DNA of 64,000 nt from Chryseobacterium turcicum (GTDB lineage: Bacteria > Bacteroidota > Bacteroidia > Flavobacteriales > Weeksellaceae): NCBI RefSeq assembly GCF_021010565.1, contig NZ_JAJNAY010000003.1, positions 1 to 64,000 of the forward strand. Reading direction: 5' to 3'. Below are positions 51,363-61,202 of this stretch, piece by piece. The position numbers were made by a program, and so were the translations under genes. The first letter of the stretch is position 1; every line of letters starts with the position of its first letter. Under the pieces are notes generated by a model that did not search any database, was not told the DNA's origin, and saw only the letters and a list, made by a program, of their open reading frames with translations.

Positions 51363-54300
51363 ATGAGCCAAAAGGACGTCTGGAAAAAATACATCACCGC
51401 ACAATCTAAAATTTTAGAGCACAAATCTAAACCAATTGGAATCGATACTACGACATCTGTTAAACTGGAAGGGTTGAAGTTGCGCATGTCTATCGACCAG
51501 GAAATATTCAAGCAGGTATTCAAAAAAAATGTAGAAGAAATATTTAAAATTAAAGACTTTGATTTTGAAAGTGGATATATCAAAACCAGCATTGAAAACA
51601 CTTCAAATATCACCACAGAAAGCCTCGTAAAGCTTAAAGAACTTGCTGAAATATGTTATATTGACTTTAACGAAAATCCTGTTGTAGAAGGAGATGTTTT
51701 ATCAAAAGATAGCGTAGCCAAAGAGGAATTGAAAAAAATTGTTGGAAACTTACCTACAACTTATGAGTTTAAAAATTCCGGTCTCATAAAGTTAACCTTA
51801 GACGAATGGAAGAAAACAAAAGGAATTAACGGACTTCAGTTTGCTCAAAAAATTGGGGCTGTTTATCCTATAAAACCATCTATTTCTTTCCTCATTTCAT
51901 CGTATTACGGAAATTTAGAAATATCCGAAGAAAGAAATAAGCTTACGGTAAAAGGCGAACTGCATGAAGACATTTTCGGCATATTTGAAAAGCACTTTGG
52001 GTTACAGAAACGGGGAAAGACCTTGGAATTTAAATTTGAAAATGCCGAAAAACTAAAACGGAGAATAGCAGAATTAGAAAAAAAAGGAATAACACTTCCT
52101 CAACCGAAGGATAACAGCCTTTTTATTAATAAAAATCACTTTTTTGAATCCGAGAAATCGGACTTAAATTTTGAAGTCGCCCGTCTAAAACGTTTCTTCA
52201 GAAACTATTTTCCCGATAATCCTTGCGAATTTTCATATGTAACGGATTATTCATTTGATCTGCGGCAACTGGATCGCGGAATCGGTGAACTCGACCGAAA
52301 TGAAGACGTTTTTTGGAACAGATTATTTACTGAAATCCATGGAAATGATTTTCAGATCAGTCTCGCACATGGTACTATTTCATTTGACTTTGTTACAGAA
52401 GATGAATTGCGCGAAAAGTTGACATTTATAAAGTCCTTTTCTTTCTTTGAGATTTACGACAGAGGCGAAAATCACAGATTCAAATTCAACATCAGATTCG
52501 AAACGGGCTTGCATAAATTACAATCAGATTTGAAAAATCAATTTCCCCGTCTGAACACAAAACTTATTGCTAATGGAGAGAAACTCATATTCCACCAATT
52601 TTATACTACTGGAAACAAAACGGAGATTCTTGCCCGTTTACAGAATCAACTGGACGATTGTGTTGATTCGGAATACTTCAGTTACACAATAAATAGTACG
52701 TTTCAGGAAAAATATCTTTGCGAAGAAAATTTTGAATTAAAAGTTGAACAGGAAGAAGATAAACTTTCAAAACTTTTAAGGCAGGATTTCTATTTCGGAA
52801 CACCAAAAGAGAAATTCTATTTAGGTAAACTACAAAAAGTAGATTATCCAGACTTGCATTTTATAATAGATGAAGACAGGCTTCAAGAGGTAGTGGAAAA
52901 CATCCGGGAAGAGCCTATTAAGGCAATTTTTCCCGACCTAAAAGGTGAGAAGGATAAAATTAAGCGATTGGAAGATACCGTTTCAAAACTTGACGATGAA
53001 AAATCAAAATTACCCAACGACAACGCAAAAATTTTTCTGTATGATTCATCCAAGGCAAAAAGCATTGACAACATTGAATATTTACTAAATAAAACAAGTG
53101 CGGAATGGCAGGATTTCGAAACCAATCTTTTTTCTAAATCATTAAATGAATCACAAAGACAGGCCATTTACAAATCACTTTATGCAGAAGAATTGGCCTT
53201 AATTCAGGGACCTCCGGGAACAGGAAAATCAACTGCGATTGCTGAAATAATTTGGCAGCACATCAGAATAGCTCAAAACGAGAAAAAGAAAACAAAAATC
53301 CTATTGACCTCGGAAACCAACCTTGCAGTTGATAATGCCATTGACAGATTAAAAAACACCCAAAACAATATGGTGAAACCAATTCGCTTCGGAAATACTG
53401 AAAATTTAGAATCGGAGGGGTATTTTTATTCGCTTGAAGCAATTAAAAATTGGGAGAAAACTGATGGGGCGCAAAACAATACGGTCTCTCATTGGGTAAA
53501 CAACATTGAGAACAGAGTTAAAAATCACGAGGATGAAGAAATTAATTCCGCATTGAATAAATGGAAAACACATTTACAGAATCTAGACAGTGAAACTAAA
53601 AAATTATTTGCAGATAAATACTTGGAATATGTAAATCTCATTGGTGCAACAGGTAGTTCTATCGGAAAACTAAACTCAGAAAACAAATGGACGTCATTCT
53701 TTCGGTCATATCTCAATGTATTTAATAAAGAAAAGTACGAAAGAAACGATTTTAGAGACTGTAATAGTACAGAAATAGATTTTGATACCATTATTATAGA
53801 CGAAGCCAGTAAAGCAACCCCTCCCGAACTTGCTTTGCCTGTGTTGTACGGTAAAAAATCTATTATCGTAGGTGACCACAGACAGTTGTCACCAATGATC
53901 GACGGTGAAGAGATCAAGGATTTACTCGTTTCATTAGGCGAAAAAGAACTGGCCCAAACGCTTTCCCAAAAAGAATTTGAAACATCTCAATTTGAAAGGT
54001 TGTTTACCAATATTGATGAAAGCATTAAAGGAACCTTTAATGAACAATACCGAATGCACCCGGCAATTAATGATGCTATCGCACAATTTTACAAAGAAGA
54101 CGGCGGTTTAAACTGTGGCTTACCATTACAGGAAGTAAACCACAGTTCTTTTGATAATTGGGATTCAAGGTATCACGGTTTAAAATTTAAAGATATAATA
54201 GCACCCGATACGCATACCATTTGGGTGGACGTCTCATCGCCGGAAATTAAAGAAGGAACATCACGAGTTAATTTCGGTGAAATTGAGGCAATTGATAACA

Positions 54301-54806
54301 TATTGACAGCACTTAAAAATTCTGACGGAAAAAAGGAGTTGGATGAATGGCTTTCAAACCAAACTCTGGAGGAGAAACAAATCGGCCTTATTAGTTTTTA
54401 CGGAAAACAAATTCACTCCATCAATAAAATGCTTAAGGAAAAACATGAGGAACTCCCAATTCGGCTGAGCACTGTTGATAGATTTCAAGGCATGGAAAGG
54501 AACATTATGATTGTTTCAATGGTGCGTAGTAATAAGATAGCATCTTTTCCAGGACAACAGCCAGATTTTGAGTTGCACCCGGTTCTGGGTTATCCATCCC
54601 AGGAAAGTCTAGGATTTGCAGAATCACCTAACCGATTAAATGTGGCCTTGTCAAGAGCGAGACGATTGCTTATCATTGTTGGAGACAGTCAGCATTTTTG
54701 CAGAAAAGACATTTACAAGAATGTATTTAATACTATTCAACAAAACGGAAAAATAATCAGTGCACAAAAATTACAAAAAGCAGTAGAACAGAATGAACAG
54801 CACTAA
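51363..54806 (+). CDS. SF1 (UPF1/Dna2-like) helicase of DarT cassette
   Basis: The 1147-residue product ends in an SF1B helicase of about 530 residues. It has Walker A LIQGPPGTGKSTAIAEI (K622), TSETNLAVDNAIDRL, DEAS at 813-816 (TIIIDEASKATPPELALP), IVGDHRQLSPMI, FNEQYRMHPAIND, STVDRFQGMERNIM and RLNVALSRARRLLI. The first 600 residues are a Lys/Glu/Phe-rich part without a nuclease motif that I can see; repeated FxxRFETGL/FKF-like beta segments suggest an RNA- or DNA-binding region. The end overlaps the start of the giant DarT-fusion gene by 14 nt, so the two are translated together. It could unwind DNA for modification by the DarT domain. Confidence 0.92.
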   Translation: MSQKDVWKKYITAQSKILEHKSKPIGIDTTTSVKLEGLKLRMSIDQEIFKQVFKKNVEEIFKIKDFDFESGYIKTSIENTSNITTESLVKLKELAEICYIDFNENPVVEGDVLSKDSVAKEELKKIVGNLPTTYEFKNSGLIKLTLDEWKKTKGINGLQFAQKIGAVYPIKPSISFLISSYYGNLEISEERNKLTVKGELHEDIFGIFEKHFGLQKRGKTLEFKFENAEKLKRRIAELEKKGITLPQPKDNSLFINKNHFFESEKSDLNFEVARLKRFFRNYFPDNPCEFSYVTDYSFDLRQLDRGIGELDRNEDVFWNRLFTEIHGNDFQISLAHGTISFDFVTEDELREKLTFIKSFSFFEIYDRGENHRFKFNIRFETGLHKLQSDLKNQFPRLNTKLIANGEKLIFHQFYTTGNKTEILARLQNQLDDCVDSEYFSYTINSTFQEKYLCEENFELKVEQEEDKLSKLLRQDFYFGTPKEKFYLGKLQKVDYPDLHFIIDEDRLQEVVENIREEPIKAIFPDLKGEKDKIKRLEDTVSKLDDEKSKLPNDNAKIFLYDSSKAKSIDNIEYLLNKTSAEWQDFETNLFSKSLNESQRQAIYKSLYAEELALIQGPPGTGKSTAIAEIIWQHIRIAQNEKKKTKILLTSETNLAVDNAIDRLKNTQNNMVKPIRFGNTENLESEGYFYSLEAIKNWEKTDGAQNNTVSHWVNNIENRVKNHEDEEINSALNKWKTHLQNLDSETKKLFADKYLEYVNLIGATGSSIGKLNSENKWTSFFRSYLNVFNKEKYERNDFRDCNSTEIDFDTIIIDEASKATPPELALPVLYGKKSIIVGDHRQLSPMIDGEEIKDLLVSLGEKELAQTLSQKEFETSQFERLFTNIDESIKGTFNEQYRMHPAINDAIAQFYKEDGGLNCGLPLQEVNHSSFDNWDSRYHGLKFKDIIAPDTHTIWVDVSSPEIKEGTSRVNFGEIEAIDNILTALKNSDGKKELDEWLSNQTLEEKQIGLISFYGKQIHSINKMLKEKHEELPIRLSTVDRFQGMERNIMIVSMVRSNKIASFPGQQPDFELHPVLGYPSQESLGFAESPNRLNVALSRARRLLIIVGDSQHFCRKDIYKNVFNTIQQNGKIISAQKLQKAVEQNEQH

Positions 54807-57800
54807 GATCATATACTCATCATTTCCGTTTGAATGGACGGTTAAATCTACATCTTGCGACATTCGATATAGACAGGCTTTTGATATTAATGAAATCGAT
54901 GAGATATTTTGTTCTATCATTAAAGCAAAAGGAAACGAAATTCAATTGGCTGAACTGGGTCATCTTTTAGGGTTCAACTTGGTGGATTTGGCCGAAAAAG
55001 ATATTTTACACACGTATCTGAAAGGCATTGGTGAATACAACTTAATTAAAATAAATGGTGAAAGAATTCAAATAACCGAATTTGGAACGGAAGCGTTACA
55101 ATCGAAACTCAAATACAAATATTTCAATGCCTCAACAGAAGTGTTCGAAAATCAGACAGCCTTAGGTGAAAGTCTTGATTTTTCATTTGAAAAAATCTTT
55201 AATTTAGAAAATAGAAGAATTCACTCAAGAGAGCATACAGCAGAAACATTTGAAAACCCTGAACTAAAACAAAAACTTCAATTTCAGCTTTTCGGAAACG
55301 ATATCTACAAAGGGGAAATTATTGATCTGCACGAAAGTAATCCAAACATCAGCTACAGAATGATTTCTTTACAGTGCGAAACTTTTGAACTTGACAATTC
55401 AACTCAACTTTCCATTTATAATTCAGATGTAATTCAAACCGATATTCAAGAATTAATAAATTTACCCGAAAACGAAATACTGAAGACGCAATTGCTTAGA
55501 CTGGGTATGTATCATCATATTCTTTCACACAATGAGTTCATTAATGTTCAGGATATTAAAATGTACATTGATTTATGGAATTGGAAAGAACTTGCGGAAA
55601 ATCCAAAACTCGACTGGAGTGACAAAAGCATTTTTAAATTATTTAAAGAAAATGGCAACGGAGGTGTTTGGTCTTCTATTTCTGCAAAAGCCCCTGTTGA
55701 AAGTATAAAGCCTGTTCTTCAGGTATATGCGGAATATTGGGATTGGACGATCCTAACGCGGAGAGTGGATGATGATTTTTTAAAAGAACATATTGAAAAT
55801 TTCAATTGGGATTTTGAAGAGCTTTCATACAGGAATAATGAACTTCTTACCGCCTTACTACAAAATCCAAATTTGAAAAATGGCGATTGGGACTGGAATT
55901 ATTTGTCTAAAAATCTGCCCGACAGATTTATTGAAAAACATATTGATGATTTTCATTGGGACTTTTATTTAATCACGGAGGTTAAAAGTAATATTTTACG
56001 AAATCTGCTTTCAAAAGGAGGTAAGAATAATTCTGAATATGCGAATGTTCTACTAAGCAAATCATGGAATTGGAATTTTATTTCTGAAGAATTTAATGTA
56101 CAATTTCTATACAATCAAATATCATCCTTAGCGGAAAGAGTTGATTGGGAAATTGCACTAAATAGGTTCTTAAACGATGATGAAATTTCCGTCAAATGTC
56201 TAAAAAGCGAGTCCTTCAGATCAATCTTAATAAAGTATATACCTGAAAACTTTATTGTTGCGCATCAAAAATACTACTGGTCACCAGCCCTCATTGCTTT
56301 TTTTGATGAACATAATTTAATCCAATGGGAAAGTCACACCTATATTGACGGATTTGACACAAATGAACATGTAGAATGGGACAGAACCACCTTCCAAAAC
56401 TTCCACAGTCGTATCAACACTGAAAGTGGTTTTTTAAATGTCAGTAGACAAATTACGGATCATAATCTGTTAACTGATTTTCCTGCTTTCCCCTGGAATT
56501 GGCATGGCATATCGCAAAACAAAAATCTTTTTAGTAATTCCATATTTGTTCAGAATGCTTTTACTGGGAAATTTCCTTTTTCCAATAATCTGGAGTGGCA
56601 TGAAATCTTATCGCACTCTAATTTGGATGTTTCTTTTTGGAACAAAAATCTAGATGCTTTTCATAACGGTACTGACGGAGAAAGACACAATTTATTTTGG
56701 AATTTGCTAACAAAAAAGCAAAATCAGGATTACATTTTTTCTAACGCGCATTTCCCTTGGGATTGGAGTTACACTACACAAAACACTTCTGAAGAAATAA
56801 TTCTTGAAAGCGTTGAAGATGAAGAGCTTATTGAAAAATGGGATTGGTCAATTGCAACCCGGAAACTCAGCAAAGACATAATTTTAGACAATTTAGAAGA
56901 TCTGGCGTTATACATAGATTGGAAATATTTGATTAATGATGTATTTACGATTGAACAGGAACTTTCAATGGATAAGCAACTTCCTAGAATTGCAACTTGC
57001 CTAACTGTTTTAGAAGATGATAATCGCGGTGAGGTTTGGAGAGACTTAACATCAAAATTTCCATTTGATATAGTATTACCTACTGTTTTAGATACGGTTC
57101 ACTATGATGTTTTTGAGTGGGATTGGGAATTCATTTCTAACCATAGCCATTTTCCCACGGACATAAAGACAATTAACAAATTCAGTAATAAAATTGATTG
57201 GTCTATTTTTACTCAAAGCAATGCTATTCAGAAAAAATTTAATCCCGACAGTTGGGAAAACAACACAGAATGGTATAAGAATGTTGACCGCTATTTACAA
57301 CGGTTTATTGAATATTGGGATTGGCAGGCATTATCTCAAAATAAAAATATAAACCACAATCGATCTCTGTTAAAAAAGTATAAGGGTGCAAATTGGGACT
57401 GGCAGTACTTAACCGAGTTTGGCGGTTTTCTTACTGCGCAGAAAAAAGATAGAGGAATTCCAAAATATTTAGATGATGTAATAAAACAATTTCCAAAAAT
57501 CAAGTTTGAAATTCTTTCAAATCGGAAAGATATAAAACTAGATAGTGCTTTAATACTTTCAAACAAAGATAAAAACTGGGATTGGCAAATATTATCTGCG
57601 AATGAGCAGGCCGAAATATCCTATGAATTACTGGAGCTAAAAGACAGAAACTGGAATTGGCAGAGCCTTTCGCAAAGAAAAAATATTGAATTCAGCAATG
57701 AGATGCTTTTGCAACTCATAGAAAAAGACTGGGATTGGTATAATTTATCCGGAAACAAAAATCTTGTTTTCACAGCGGAATTTATTGAGAAAACAAAATC

Positions 57801-59232
57801 AAAATTATGGAATTGGCAAGCGGTGTCACGTCATGCAACCTTTTACCCCACCGTCGATATACTAACTCTTACCAAAGATTTTGATTTAGATTGGAAACAT
57901 CTTTCGCAACATTCAAGCTTATTACCCACCAAAGCATTACTCAGTAAATTTGAATCGAAGTGGGATTGGCAGATTATTACTGAAAATCCGAGAATAAATT
58001 TTTCAGACATTGGGCTTATAGATCGTTTTGCTGATAAATGGAATTGGCATTTTATATGCAAATCTGGAAACCTTCGGTTAACGGTTGAGATATTAAATAA
58101 ATTTAAAGAGTATTTAGACTGGAACTTAATTTCCGCAAACACCAACATAGATTTTACAGAACAAATTATTCAGGAGTTTAGGCAGTATTGGAATTGGACC
58201 GCGCTCAAAATTAACAAACGTGTTGAAGAACTTTTAGGCAATTATGTATCGTTTGAAATAAGTAAGAATCCCACTTTAAATTTCATTGATAGAATTGAAC
58301 AGCAACGGTCGGAATGGAAAGGCAATGTTTATCACTTTTCCCATATTGACAATGCGGTTGAAATAATTAAAAACAGAAAAATTCAAAGCAGAAATAAAGC
58401 AAACATAAAAGGTGATGCGGCAGGAAATGTTGTGCATTTGCGTAACGATGCTCACGACTTTGCCCGCTTTTATTTCAGACCACATACACCAACCCAGTTT
58501 TACAATGAGTTTTTGGGAAAAAGTATAAATGACGGATATGAAAGTAATGGAAACTGGGTTTCATGGTATGACAAAGCAAGAGGTCTGGGATTTCCCAAAT
58601 GCCCGATTCCAATCTTCTTTAGGTTTTCTCTAAAAGAGGTTTTATTTAAACATGAAAAAGAATGTTGCGTAAGTAACGGCAATATGCAAACAAGTGCTAC
58701 AAAGTTTGGAAGCATCGAAGAAATGATTAATAAATTCGGTTTTGAGGATTTATATTATACGCCACAACAATACGCAACAAAAAACGATTACAGCAGATAC
58801 CGAAACTATGCTCAACAAGAGTTTTTGGTAAAGAATGAACTTTGTTTTGACGACTTATCCGATTTTGAAATTGTTTGTCCTTCGGGACAAGACAGAAAAC
58901 TACTCATAAATTTATTGGGAAGTGAGCAAAAAGATATTTTTTCAAAAATTGTTGTGGATAGAACTTATTACAACAATGAAAATCCACGAGTAAGAATTGA
59001 AGAAGAGGAATCGGAATTGCACATCAAATCGGAGTTTGATGGGAAGGGCTATTTCGTTTTAAACGGAACATCCAACATCAAAGAATTGGAAATTCTTGCA
59101 GGCGACGTTAGTAAATTAGACAAAGACAAGATCTTTTTCAATTCTTTCGTTTCTATCGGAAACATAAATCAGAACATTCAATTAAACTTTATAGATGAAT
59201 CCGGCAGAAATTGGTTTATGTATTCAAAGTGA
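54793..59232 (+). CDS. giant W-[DN]-W repeat protein with C-terminal DarT-like ADP-ribosyltransferase
   Basis: The 1479-residue product has three regions. Residues 1-250: a wHTH-like start (IIKAKGNEIQLAELGHLLGF) and an unknown domain. About 260-1140: tandem units of roughly 22-35 residues with consensus W-[DN]-W-x-x-[LI]-[ST]-x-N, with at least 17 exact W-[DN]-W copies (for example YWDWQALSQNKNI, NWDWQILSANEQ, KWDWQIITENPRI) and about eight degenerate ones. About 1177-1375: a DarT-like domain with VYHFSHIDNAVEIIKNRKIQ, FARFYFRPHTPTQFYNEF and RNYAQQEFLVKNELCF, where E1343 fits the catalytic Glu of DarT. A tail of about 100 residues follows. DarT transfers ADP-ribose to thymidine in ssDNA. The repeats probably form a long solenoid for target recognition. 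The antitoxin-like macrodomain gene follows by 45 nt. Confidence 0.82.
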   Translation: MNSTKIIYSSFPFEWTVKSTSCDIRYRQAFDINEIDEIFCSIIKAKGNEIQLAELGHLLGFNLVDLAEKDILHTYLKGIGEYNLIKINGERIQITEFGTEALQSKLKYKYFNASTEVFENQTALGESLDFSFEKIFNLENRRIHSREHTAETFENPELKQKLQFQLFGNDIYKGEIIDLHESNPNISYRMISLQCETFELDNSTQLSIYNSDVIQTDIQELINLPENEILKTQLLRLGMYHHILSHNEFINVQDIKMYIDLWNWKELAENPKLDWSDKSIFKLFKENGNGGVWSSISAKAPVESIKPVLQVYAEYWDWTILTRRVDDDFLKEHIENFNWDFEELSYRNNELLTALLQNPNLKNGDWDWNYLSKNLPDRFIEKHIDDFHWDFYLITEVKSNILRNLLSKGGKNNSEYANVLLSKSWNWNFISEEFNVQFLYNQISSLAERVDWEIALNRFLNDDEISVKCLKSESFRSILIKYIPENFIVAHQKYYWSPALIAFFDEHNLIQWESHTYIDGFDTNEHVEWDRTTFQNFHSRINTESGFLNVSRQITDHNLLTDFPAFPWNWHGISQNKNLFSNSIFVQNAFTGKFPFSNNLEWHEILSHSNLDVSFWNKNLDAFHNGTDGERHNLFWNLLTKKQNQDYIFSNAHFPWDWSYTTQNTSEEIILESVEDEELIEKWDWSIATRKLSKDIILDNLEDLALYIDWKYLINDVFTIEQELSMDKQLPRIATCLTVLEDDNRGEVWRDLTSKFPFDIVLPTVLDTVHYDVFEWDWEFISNHSHFPTDIKTINKFSNKIDWSIFTQSNAIQKKFNPDSWENNTEWYKNVDRYLQRFIEYWDWQALSQNKNINHNRSLLKKYKGANWDWQYLTEFGGFLTAQKKDRGIPKYLDDVIKQFPKIKFEILSNRKDIKLDSALILSNKDKNWDWQILSANEQAEISYELLELKDRNWNWQSLSQRKNIEFSNEMLLQLIEKDWDWYNLSGNKNLVFTAEFIEKTKSKLWNWQAVSRHATFYPTVDILTLTKDFDLDWKHLSQHSSLLPTKALLSKFESKWDWQIITENPRINFSDIGLIDRFADKWNWHFICKSGNLRLTVEILNKFKEYLDWNLISANTNIDFTEQIIQEFRQYWNWTALKINKRVEELLGNYVSFEISKNPTLNFIDRIEQQRSEWKGNVYHFSHIDNAVEIIKNRKIQSRNKANIKGDAAGNVVHLRNDAHDFARFYFRPHTPTQFYNEFLGKSINDGYESNGNWVSWYDKARGLGFPKCPIPIFFRFSLKEVLFKHEKECCVSNGNMQTSATKFGSIEEMINKFGFEDLYYTPQQYATKNDYSRYRNYAQQEFLVKNELCFDDLSDFEIVCPSGQDRKLLINLLGSEQKDIFSKIVVDRTYYNNENPRVRIEEEESELHIKSEFDGKGYFVLNGTSNIKELEILAGDVSKLDKDKIFFNSFVSIGNINQNIQLNFIDESGRNWFMYSK

Positions 59233-59277
59233 TACACTTCAATCTCTTTTAAATTTCAAGACAATACCCGATAAATT

Positions 59278-59961
59278 ATGGCTGTAAAACATATAAAAGG
59301 AAATATTTTTAATACTAAGTGTCAAACCATTGTAAATACTGTAAATTGTGTTGGCGTAATGGGGAAAGGAATTGCTTTTGTGCATAGGCTCCGATACCCT
59401 AAAATGTACGAGGAATACAGAGAGCACTGTAAAAATAAATTGATAAAAACAGGTTCATTGTGGTTGTATACTAAACAAGAAAATGCACCCTGGATTTTAA
59501 ACTTCCCGACAAAGTTCCATTGGAAATATCCCAGCAAAATAGAATGGATAGAGCAAGGTTTACAAAAGTTCGTTGAAACCTACGAAGCGAAAGGAATTAC
59601 ATCTATTGCGTTCCCTCTACTTGGTACACATAACGGAGGCTTAGATACAAATGAAGTGAAAATTCTTATGGATCAGTATTTAAAAAAGTGTAGCATTGAT
59701 ATTGAAATATATGACTACGACCCCAATGCAAAGGATGATTTATTTGCTTCGTTCAAAATAAAATGGATGTCGTTAGATGAAAAGACGGTAAAAGCGGAAA
59801 CTGGCATACAGGCTCAATATGCAAAAAAGATAACAGAAATAATTCAAAATGGGGAAATAAATTCTATGATTGCATTAGCAAACTATGACGGTATAGGAGA
59901 AAAAACTTTAGAAAAAGCGTTTAATTATGTCTTAAACGCGCCACATAAAAATATAAAATAA
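59278..59961 (+). CDS. DarG-like macrodomain protein
   Basis: The 227-residue product begins with a macrodomain: IKGNIFNTKCQTIVNTVNCV, then GVMGKGIAFVHRLRYPKMYE, then GITSIAFPLLGTHNGGLD, as in DarG and other ADP-ribose hydrolases. The Asn pair and Gly-x-Gly-Ile-Ala loop of the ADP-ribose site are present. About 70 residues follow (TGIQAQYAKKITEIIQNGEI) where DarG has its DarT-binding part; here it is shorter than usual. It is the likely antidote to the DarT domain: it removes ADP-ribose from DNA and may bind the toxin. 9 nt separate it from the HD-PIN gene. Confidence 0.9.
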   Translation: MAVKHIKGNIFNTKCQTIVNTVNCVGVMGKGIAFVHRLRYPKMYEEYREHCKNKLIKTGSLWLYTKQENAPWILNFPTKFHWKYPSKIEWIEQGLQKFVETYEAKGITSIAFPLLGTHNGGLDTNEVKILMDQYLKKCSIDIEIYDYDPNAKDDLFASFKIKWMSLDEKTVKAETGIQAQYAKKITEIIQNGEINSMIALANYDGIGEKTLEKAFNYVLNAPHKNIK

Positions 59962-59970
59962 TGAAATTTA

Positions 59971-61137
59971 ATGGTAATGAATGCTAATAATCATATCGAA
60001 GATATATGTCGTAAAGTTCCATTTTTCACTCCTTTGTATAATGCCCGTGTGCGGCACTATGTAATAAGAGAGCATATAATTAATGTTTATAATCAGTTTG
60101 AAAGATATTTCAGTAATAACTTCGACGAAAGTAAAAAAGATTGGTTCCGATTATTTTTACTTCTCCACGACATTGGAAAGTCAGTAGCTTTTAAAAAAGG
60201 TAACAGAGAAAATCAAATTATTGATACAATCATTTTGATTGAGCAATATAAAACCGAGCTTGATTTATCTGGTGAAAAAGTAGGCTTATACAATGCCCTA
60301 CTTAAAGCAGGAAACTTGGGAAAATACATGGAATCAAAAATTTCTTTAGATGATGCATATAATACTATTGTGGAACAAAGCAATATTGTGAAACTGCCAC
60401 CTAAGCAGTTTTTATATCTTTCATCTGTTTATTATCAATGTGATGTTGCAAGTTACACCAGAGATGCTGGAGGAATACCATTTTTGGAACATTTATTTGA
60501 ATATCAGAATGGTGAAAAGGTATATTGCGAAGATACCCATTTATTGAAGTTGTCCGAAGTCTATGCCAAGAAATATAGCATTCTATCAAATAAAATTCAT
60601 GAATACATTCAAAATCATAATAATGGTGAAGAATCCACTGAAGTGCCTGGTGCATCACAATTAAAAATAATTGGTAAGATTGATCTCTCAAAATTTGAAA
60701 AACCTAAAAAGGAAATACGTAAAGACAAAGAAAATATTTATATAATTGATACGAACGTCTTTATAGATTGTCCTGAAATAATTACCAAAATTGACAAGCA
60801 ATATCAAATTGTCCTTTCAGCAAAAGTAATTGACGAACTTGACTATTTGAAAATTTCACTTACAGAAGAGAAAAAGAGAAATGTTCAGAAAGCGTTAAAG
60901 TTAATCAATGAAGGTTTAGATAAGCGAAATGTTAAAATGAACATAGCTGATATAACTTTGTTGCCGGATGATCTTAACAAGAAATCTCCAGATAACTTAA
61001 TTTTGTCCGTAGCATTAAAACACCTAGCAGAAAATCCCATTCTACTTACTTCAGACAATGGCCTGCAAGCTAAAGCAAAAGGTTTTGGTGTTACGACTAT
61101 AACATTAAGAGAATTTCTAAAGCAAACAAAATATTAA
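59971..61137 (+). CDS. HD-domain / PIN-domain fusion protein
   Basis: The 388-residue product joins two metal-dependent hydrolase folds. Residues 1-200 read as an HD domain: VRHYVIREHIINVYNQFERY, then LFLLLHDIGKSVAFKKGNRE (H66-D67), followed by helices. Residues 253-388 are a PhoH-type PIN domain: IYIIDTNVFIDCPEI (D260), AKVIDELDYLKIS, KSPDNLILSVALKHLAE and ILLTSDNGLQAKAKGFGV, with the acidic residues of a PIN nuclease. HD domains hydrolyse phosphate esters of nucleotides and PIN domains cut RNA. Last gene of the cassette; its part in a DarTG-like system is not known to me. Confidence 0.85.
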   Translation: MVMNANNHIEDICRKVPFFTPLYNARVRHYVIREHIINVYNQFERYFSNNFDESKKDWFRLFLLLHDIGKSVAFKKGNRENQIIDTIILIEQYKTELDLSGEKVGLYNALLKAGNLGKYMESKISLDDAYNTIVEQSNIVKLPPKQFLYLSSVYYQCDVASYTRDAGGIPFLEHLFEYQNGEKVYCEDTHLLKLSEVYAKKYSILSNKIHEYIQNHNNGEESTEVPGASQLKIIGKIDLSKFEKPKKEIRKDKENIYIIDTNVFIDCPEIITKIDKQYQIVLSAKVIDELDYLKISLTEEKKRNVQKALKLINEGLDKRNVKMNIADITLLPDDLNKKSPDNLILSVALKHLAENPILLTSDNGLQAKAKGFGVTTITLREFLKQTKY

Positions 61138-61202
61138 TAGAAAAAGTTGGTAGCACATTAATCATGTGTCAAATTTATTTTTTTTGAGGGTAGGAGCTAT
61201 CA

